DNA of 54,399 bases from Defluviicoccus sp. bin129 (lineage in GTDB: Bacteria > Pseudomonadota > Alphaproteobacteria > MPNO01). Positions 49,553 through 54,399 of the stretch are shown here, piece by piece. The notes under the pieces are model-generated. The model saw nothing but the letters and a program-made list of their open reading frames with translations, searched no databases and was not told where the DNA came from. The translations under genes and the position numbers were made by a program. How positions within the stretch are numbered: the stretch's first letter is position 1; each line of letters opens with the position of its first letter. The DNA lies in assembly GCA_002239065.1 (NCBI GenBank), contig MPNO01000028.1:1-54399 (forward strand), given 5' to 3'.

Positions 49553-49798
49553 ATGAGTACCCAACCGACACCCAAGGCGCCCCGCCTGCGGCTGTTCCCC
49601 AGCGCCGAGGAGGCGGTCGCCGCCGCCGGCCGCTCGGCCGCCGGCGACGATCTGGAAACCATACCCTTCGGCGCCGGCCTCTATCTCAGGAAGCCCGGCC
49701 GGCCCGGCGTCGAGCCGCGCTTCCTGTGCGCCGACGGGCGCTGGCGCAAATACGATTCGGTGCCCGACCTGCCGGGCTCGGCCGCCGCTCAACCCTGA
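49553..49798 (+). CDS. Hypothetical protein, 81 residues
   Basis: Not recognised. The short protein starts MSTQPTPKAPRLRLFPSAEE and contains ETIPFGAGLYLRKPGRPGVE and FLCADGRWRKYDSVPDL. GGAGAG lies upstream of the ATG. The gene converges on the phage tail operon; their stops overlap by 10 bases (49789-49798). It may belong to the phage-like island or be host DNA. No function can be named. Confidence 0.55.
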   Translation: MSTQPTPKAPRLRLFPSAEEAVAAAGRSAAGDDLETIPFGAGLYLRKPGRPGVEPRFLCADGRWRKYDSVPDLPGSAAAQP

Positions 49799-50052
49799 TC
49801 CCCGTCCGCCGGCGGCGCGGTCAGCCGGGCGGCCGCGGCGGTTACCGTCGCATAGGCCGGCCTGGCCGAGGCGGCGGGGTCGGCCTCGGTCAGGTGGTCC
49901 CATTCCGCCGGCGGGTTCCAGCCCGTGCGGCGCCACAGCGCCGCGCTCATGACCGTGTCTTCGTCGAGCCGCGGCGCGACCCCGTGGGGCAGGACGAGCG
50001 CGCCCTCGTCGGCGAGCAGGAACAGCGCGGCGCGGAACGCGTCGTAGATCAT
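49789..50052 (-). CDS. Small phage-associated protein downstream of the tail protein
   Basis: An 87-residue protein starting MIYDAFRAALFLLADEGALV, with VAPRLDEDTVMSAALWRRTG. Its ATG overlaps the stop of the large tail gene (ATGA), so it is co-expressed. It could be a small tail or chaperone-type accessory, but the sequence is not recognised. Confidence 0.6.
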   Translation of the reverse strand: MIYDAFRAALFLLADEGALVLPHGVAPRLDEDTVMSAALWRRTGWNPPAEWDHLTEADPAASARPAYATVTAAAARLTAPPADGDQG

Positions 50053-53000
50053 CGCTTCGCCAGGAAGACCAGCAGCGAGGCCGCGGCGACCTTGGGGTAG
50101 ACGTTGCCGATGCCGTCCCCCGACACCTGGAGCTCCACGGTCCGCGTCGAGGCATGCGCCCGCGCGGCGGTCAGCGGGATCGTCTGGTCGAGGGACGAGC
50201 CGGCTCTCCCGCCGGCGCTGCCGCTGGCGACGGAGGTCTCGCCGACCCGCAGCCTCGCGGACACGCCCAGGTTGCCGCGCGGCGGCCTCGCGGAGCTGAA
50301 CCCGGCGACGCCCTGGGCCAGGATACGGTAGCCCCGGGCGCCCGGCACGCTGACCGACAGGATCGTGCTCCAGCCGGCGGTGAGGGTTCGGTCCGTCCCG
50401 GTCGACTGCGCGTAGACCCCGCCGACGGCGCCGAGCGCGAGATGGCCGGTCTGCACCGAGCCGTCGAGCAGCGCCGCCTCGGGGCCCCGCGGCCCGACCG
50501 CCCCGCGCGGCCCCTGCGGCCCGGTGATGTCGCGGCGGAACGTCCAGGTCGCCGCCGCGGTCTTTTCGTAGACATAGCCGTTGGCGTCGCGGAAATAGAA
50601 ATCGCCCACCTTGCCGAGATCGCCCGCCGGCGCGCCCGTGCCCGAATGCCAGGTGCCGCCGCCGATATCGAGCAGTTCGGTCCAGGCGCCGGCGGCCTTG
50701 CGCCAGATCGCCGCTTCCGTGCGGTCGAAATACCAGTCCCCGTCCGCCCCGAGCCCGGCCGCCGGCTCGCCCTCGCCCGGGTGCCAGGCCGCGCCGTCGG
50801 CGCCGGCGAGGTCGGCGATCTTGCGCCAGGCGCCGGCCGTCTTCTGCCACACCGTGGCGTTGTCGTGGCGGAAATAGAGCTCGCCGTTCCGCCCGAGGAA
50901 GGCCGCCGGGACGCCGTTGCCGGTGTGCCAGGTGAGCCCGGCGAGCCCCTGCGGCCCGGTGATGTCGCGCAGGAAGCTCCAGGCCGCGCTCCCGGTCTTC
51001 TCGTAGACGTAGCCGTTGTCGGTGCGGAAGAAGAAATCGCCGACCGCGCCGAGATTGTTGGCCGGCGGGCCCGACCCCGAATGCCAGCGCCCGGTGCCGA
51101 TATCGAGCAGCTCGGCCCAGGCGCCCGCGGCCTTGCGCCAGATCGTCGCGTCCGCACGGTCGAAATACCAGTCCCCGTCGACCCCGAGCGCGGCGCGCGG
51201 CGCGCCCGATCCGGGATGCCAGGCCGCCCCGTCGGCGCCCGAGAGATCGGCCCTCAGCGTCCACACCCCGGCCGCCCTGGTCCAGATCGCGGTGGCCGCC
51301 GTGTCGACGTAGAAATCGCCGTCGCGGCCGAGCGCGGCGGCGGGCGGCCCGGCGCCGAAATGCCATTGCGCCTCGCCGCGGCGCTGGGGGCCGAGCTCGG
51401 CGGTCACCCGGATCTCGGCCGAGTCCGCGCCGGAGGTCGAGCGCGAGCGCGCGGCGAAGGTCCAGGTCCCCTCCGGCGGCTCCAGCGATTCCAGCGGCGA
51501 GGCGGTCAGCAGCCCCTCGTGCAGCGGCGTCATGCCGGCCCAGGCGGCGTCGGCGGCGGCGGCGTAGCGGATCGCGGTGCCGGCGAGATCGGGCCAGGGC
51601 GATGGCGTCCAGGCGTAGACCCGGGTGCCGTCCTCGTGCACGCCGACGCGGAAATTGGTCGGCGGGTCGGGCGGCGGGCGGATGTCGAGCCGCCACGTCC
51701 CGCGCCAGCGCGGCCCGGCCGGCGCGGCCTCGCTGCCCGGCACGATCTCGACCGCCTGGGCGGCATCGGCGGGGGCGGGGCGCGGCGCGGCCGCGCTGCC
51801 GGGCACGATCTCGACCGCCTGGCCGGCATCGGCGGGGATGCGCCAGCGCGCCACGGTCTCGCCCGGGCCGAGGACGTCGACGGTACGCAGAGTGTCGAAA
51901 TCCGGCCCGGCGCGCACCACCCCGCCGCGCCAGTCGCCCTTGACGGTGAGCGCCGCCTGGAGCTCGGTCGCGTGGCCGCTTCCGACCGCGACGCGCTCGG
52001 CGGCGAAGGTGACGCCCAGGATGCGCGGCGTGCGGTCCGGCACGTCGGGGAACGGCGCGGTCAGGTCGCCGGTGGCCAGCGCGTGATAGGCGTCGAGCTC
52101 GTCGATGGCGACGAACCGCACCCGGCGGTCGCTGACCGGCTCGACCGCGATCACGCGCGCCTTCTGCGGCGGCAGGTCGCCATCGTAGAGCCGCCACAGC
52201 GTGTCCGGCGGCACGCCGCCATCGGCGCCGGGCGCCATCGGCAGCGGCTCGTCCAGCACCAGCACGCGGGATTCCTCCGCCGCGCCCTCGGGCGGGCGGG
52301 CCGGCGTGCGGTGCAGCGCGCCGTCCGGCAGGCGGAGCAGGAGGTGCGCGCCGGCGCCGGCGCGCACCGCGCGGTCGAGCAGCACCCGCCCGGCGCTGCC
52401 GCCGCGCAGCCGGCCGGTGAGCCCGCCGTCGATCAGCGCGTGGGTGATCCAAACCACGTCGCCGCGGGCGATGCGCAGCCCCTCGGCCGGCATCTCCCAT
52501 TTCAGCCGGCGCCGGTGATAGTGCTGGCGCGCGACCTGGAGGTTGCACTCCTTGGCCGCCTGGTCGCGCCCGGTCACCCCGCGCGCGGTCACCGTGACCG
52601 ACGAGGCGGGCGCGCCGACGACGCCCGGCACCGTGCGGCGGACCGAGGAGAACTGCCAGTCGAGCCCGGGCTCGATATAGCGCACCACCACCTCCTCGGC
52701 AGTGGCGCCCGAGACGTAGTCGACCGCGAACGAGCCGGCGACGATGTTGCCGGGGTGGACCAGCGCGGTCGCCGGCCGGTCGGCCTCCTCCCACACCGCG
52801 CCCAGCCTGCCCGACTGCCAGGTGGTCGAGGCGCGGCCGCATTGCGCGATCAGCTGGAGCACCCGCTCGTGCGGCATCTCGCGGTCGAGCACGAAATCGC
52901 AGCGCAGCCCCTGCGCCTCGCACCAGGCGTACCAGGCTTGCAGCGCGGCCTCGTCGATCCGCGCGGCGGGCAGCCCGACCCCGGCGACGAGGCGGTTGCG

Positions 53001-54302
53001 CACCCGGATGCCGCGCGCGTACCAGCGGAACAGCGCCGCCGGATTGGAGCTCGCCCGGTTCGCGGTCCAGCGCGCGCCGTCCCAGGTCGGGATCTTCTGC
53101 TTCACCAGCGCCGAGACCCGGTCGAGCCGGCCCGAGAGCTGCCCGGACGCGCGGATGCGGATCCCCATCCGGGTCTGCCCGGCATAGTCGGCCCGGTCGG
53201 GCTGGTAGGCGCGGAGCGCCGCCCAGCTCACCTCGTCGTAGATCTTGTCGTCCTCGGAGCGCACCGTGGTGCGGCGCACCCGCACGGTCCACACCCCGGC
53301 CTGCGGCAGGACGATCGTTTCGGTCACGCGGTGGAGCGACTGGCTGTCGCTGCGCAGCGGGATCGTGCGGCGCTCGGGCGCGAGCCCCGGCGCCGACCAC
53401 TCGATGTCGACCGAGACGGCGTGCGCGACCGTCTCGCCCTTGCGGTCGATGCGGAACAGGCGCGCGTGCAGGTCCACGCCGATCCGCGCGGTGTCGGCCG
53501 CGGTCACCCGCGCGACCCAGTCCGTGGTCTCCAGCGCCGCCCCGGCGATGGTGTCGACATTGCCCGGGAACAGCGCGATCGCCGCGCCGATCTCGGTCTC
53601 GACATCCTCGAAATCGCCGATCGGCGTCGAGCCGACGCGGATGTCGGAGATGTCGAGATCGCCGAGCCCGAAATGGTAGATCGCGTGCAGATACTGGTCG
53701 TCGCCGAAATTCTCGGTGAACTCGCGCGCCGCCAGATCGGGGAACACCCGGTGCTCGCCCAGCACCAGCGGCAGCGGCTCGTAGAGCCTGGCCCGGTTGG
53801 CGCCGCCGGCGAGCGAATAGACCGGCTCGCCCTGCTCCGGCGCGCCCGGCAGCGCCGGCGGGCGGATGGGGAACAGCGCGTTGACGATCAGCCCGCCGGC
53901 GATCGAGATCCCGGCCGAGAGCGCGGCCGCTTCGAAGCCGACCAGGTTGAGCGCCGGCGGGACGTAGATCGCCGCGACCAGCACCGCGATCAGCAGCAGG
54001 GTGCGGAAGACGTTCCCGCCGCCGGCGAGCGGGCGCAGCGCGACGATCTGCCCCTCGCCGAGCGGCGTCCGCGCCCAGTCGCGCTCGGCCACCTCGCGCC
54101 CGTCGACGGCGGCGGCGATCTCCGGGCCGAGCTCGGCGCGGTGGCGCGCGACCAGGTCGGCCAGGGTGGCGCCGGGCGGGACGATCCCGGTCTCGATCCG
54201 CCGCCCCTCCGAGGTCAGCGGGTGGGGCCAGAGATCGGCGGTCAGGCTGCGCGGCCGGGGCGGCGCCGCGACCAGGGCGCGCCCGGGCGTCAGCGGTTCC
54301 AC
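50049..54302 (-). CDS. Phage tail tip/host-specificity (J-like) protein with repeat domain
   Basis: A 1417-residue tail protein. The N-terminal 100 residues resemble phage tail-tip proteins (TLADLVARHRAELGPEIAAA, then RTLLLIAVLVAAIYVPPALN, a hydrophobic segment). The long middle matches tail protein J (ARLYEPLPLVLGEHRVFPDL, YHFGLGDLDISDIRVGSTPI, VVRYIEPGLDWQFSSV). A fibronectin-like PPDPPTNFRVGVHEDG segment follows. Residues about 980 to 1270 are six repeats of 45-52 residues (WHxGxGxPxxxLGxxGDxYF), with collagen-like GPQG links. The C terminus probably forms the fibre tip. Start is GTG at 54302, overlapping the upstream gene by 13 bases. Lambda J-like proteins bind the receptor. Confidence 0.85.
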   Translation of the reverse strand: MEPLTPGRALVAAPPRPRSLTADLWPHPLTSEGRRIETGIVPPGATLADLVARHRAELGPEIAAAVDGREVAERDWARTPLGEGQIVALRPLAGGGNVFRTLLLIAVLVAAIYVPPALNLVGFEAAALSAGISIAGGLIVNALFPIRPPALPGAPEQGEPVYSLAGGANRARLYEPLPLVLGEHRVFPDLAAREFTENFGDDQYLHAIYHFGLGDLDISDIRVGSTPIGDFEDVETEIGAAIALFPGNVDTIAGAALETTDWVARVTAADTARIGVDLHARLFRIDRKGETVAHAVSVDIEWSAPGLAPERRTIPLRSDSQSLHRVTETIVLPQAGVWTVRVRRTTVRSEDDKIYDEVSWAALRAYQPDRADYAGQTRMGIRIRASGQLSGRLDRVSALVKQKIPTWDGARWTANRASSNPAALFRWYARGIRVRNRLVAGVGLPAARIDEAALQAWYAWCEAQGLRCDFVLDREMPHERVLQLIAQCGRASTTWQSGRLGAVWEEADRPATALVHPGNIVAGSFAVDYVSGATAEEVVVRYIEPGLDWQFSSVRRTVPGVVGAPASSVTVTARGVTGRDQAAKECNLQVARQHYHRRRLKWEMPAEGLRIARGDVVWITHALIDGGLTGRLRGGSAGRVLLDRAVRAGAGAHLLLRLPDGALHRTPARPPEGAAEESRVLVLDEPLPMAPGADGGVPPDTLWRLYDGDLPPQKARVIAVEPVSDRRVRFVAIDELDAYHALATGDLTAPFPDVPDRTPRILGVTFAAERVAVGSGHATELQAALTVKGDWRGGVVRAGPDFDTLRTVDVLGPGETVARWRIPADAGQAVEIVPGSAAAPRPAPADAAQAVEIVPGSEAAPAGPRWRGTWRLDIRPPPDPPTNFRVGVHEDGTRVYAWTPSPWPDLAGTAIRYAAAADAAWAGMTPLHEGLLTASPLESLEPPEGTWTFAARSRSTSGADSAEIRVTAELGPQRRGEAQWHFGAGPPAAALGRDGDFYVDTAATAIWTRAAGVWTLRADLSGADGAAWHPGSGAPRAALGVDGDWYFDRADATIWRKAAGAWAELLDIGTGRWHSGSGPPANNLGAVGDFFFRTDNGYVYEKTGSAAWSFLRDITGPQGLAGLTWHTGNGVPAAFLGRNGELYFRHDNATVWQKTAGAWRKIADLAGADGAAWHPGEGEPAAGLGADGDWYFDRTEAAIWRKAAGAWTELLDIGGGTWHSGTGAPAGDLGKVGDFYFRDANGYVYEKTAAATWTFRRDITGPQGPRGAVGPRGPEAALLDGSVQTGHLALGAVGGVYAQSTGTDRTLTAGWSTILSVSVPGARGYRILAQGVAGFSSARPPRGNLGVSARLRVGETSVASGSAGGRAGSSLDQTIPLTAARAHASTRTVELQVSGDGIGNVYPKVAAASLLVFLAKR
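50496..51365 (-). repeat. 435-base super-repeat inside the tail gene
   Basis: Unit starts (the Trp codon of WH) are at 51365, 51221, 51086, 50930, 50786 and 50651, with spacings 144, 135, 156, 144 and 135 bases. The first three units are therefore duplicated as a block with a period of exactly 435 bases. Confidence 0.85.
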
Positions 54303-54397
54303 CGGTAGAACCCCTCGACGGCGAGCCCGCGCGCCTCGATGCCGCGGACCGGGTGCAGCACCGCGCCGGTGCCGGCGGGGCAGTGCAGGACGTGCGG
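54290..54397 (-). CDS. C-terminal end of an NlpC/P60-like phage tail peptidase (partial)
   Basis: Only the last 35 residues are in the window: HVLHCPAGTGAVLHPVRGIE then ARGLAVEGFYRWNR. A cysteine-peptidase end like this is usual just before the J-like gene in tail clusters. It continues beyond the right edge and overlaps the J start by 13 bases. The assignment rests on position and this short sequence. Confidence 0.5.
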   Translation of the reverse strand, partial: PHVLHCPAGTGAVLHPVRGIEARGLAVEGFYRWNR

Positions 54398-54399
54398 CT

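Noticed and set aside
50049..54302. Firm assignment to a gene transfer agent
   Set aside because: Gene order fits both siphophage and GTA tail clusters; the diagnostic head and adaptor genes lie outside the window.
50154..54308. Very long open frame (1384 residues) on the plus strand opposite the tail gene
   Set aside because: Alanine/arginine/glycine-rich translation without motifs; an antisense shadow caused by high GC. The minus-strand frame has clear tail-protein domains.

Overview
The window is very GC-rich DNA with tightly packed operons, many 4-base ATGA/GTGA start-stop overlaps, and frequent GTG/TTG starts. Gene content (sarcosine oxidase subunits, Moco hydroxylase subunits, SsuABC-like and many branched-chain-type ABC importers, a Gram-negative porin with a C-terminal Phe, cytochrome c', IspB) points to a heterotrophic Gram-negative bacterium. 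It is most likely an alphaproteobacterium of the Rhodospirillales type. This placement is inferred from gene content and order, not from a search.

Left third (1-20 kb) is catabolic. It starts with the 3' end of soxA (with an apparent frameshift) and soxG. A three-subunit xanthine/CO-dehydrogenase-family hydroxylase follows on the minus strand (1895-5528), then a DUF805-like membrane protein. Next come a valine-degradation set (acyl-CoA dehydrogenase, 3-hydroxyisobutyryl-CoA hydrolase-like, 3-hydroxyisobutyrate dehydrogenase; 6290-9409) and a HyuA/HyuB pair (9470-13314). On the minus strand lies an operon joining CoxG, a split ThDP-dependent 2-oxoacid decarboxylase (ComD/ComE-like) and a small CxxCxGxG protein (13378-15260). 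Directly upstream, also on the minus strand, is a type II restriction-modification system: a BglII/BstYI-family endonuclease with an MT-A70-type methyltransferase (15388-16766). An acyl-CoA ligase, hotdog thioesterase, divergent OMP-decarboxylase homologue and AhpD-like protein follow (17130-20377).

Middle (20-39 kb) is mixed. It holds cytochrome c' facing cytochrome b561; a HicB antitoxin with a truncated HicA and a DUF2283 gene; a TPR protein; a class IV aminotransferase-cupin-sugar dehydrogenase run; a TauD-like dioxygenase; two SDRs; a ParDE-like toxin-antitoxin pair; a GST; an NMT1/SsuA-type ABC importer; tRNA-Pro(CGG); and a housekeeping block (ispB, DUF2007, a TrmN6-like methyltransferase, S49 peptidase, a PP0621-like protein). 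A strongly structured leader precedes the porin, which has a clear intrinsic terminator. NUDIX and carboxymuconolactone-decarboxylase-like genes follow.

Right third (39-54 kb) has two complete, paralogous branched-chain-type ABC importers in tandem, each in the order binding protein, permease, permease, ATPase, ATPase. Two copies of a hairpin-forming intergenic repeat flank this block (about 38.44-38.85 kb and 49.04-49.29 kb). After the second copy comes a dense cluster of six GANTC sites. The tail-tip end of a phage or phage-like particle cluster then runs in from the right edge on the minus strand: the end of an NlpC/P60-like gene, a 1417-residue J-like tail protein with a duplicated three-unit repeat, and a small gene.

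The strongest leads for something new are the CoxG/split-decarboxylase/CxxCxGxG operon, the GANTC cluster next to the hairpin repeats, the decayed HicA toxin, an apparent ATC start in an ABC ATPase, and the super-repeat of the tail protein. All coordinates and motifs were read by eye; no database search was run.
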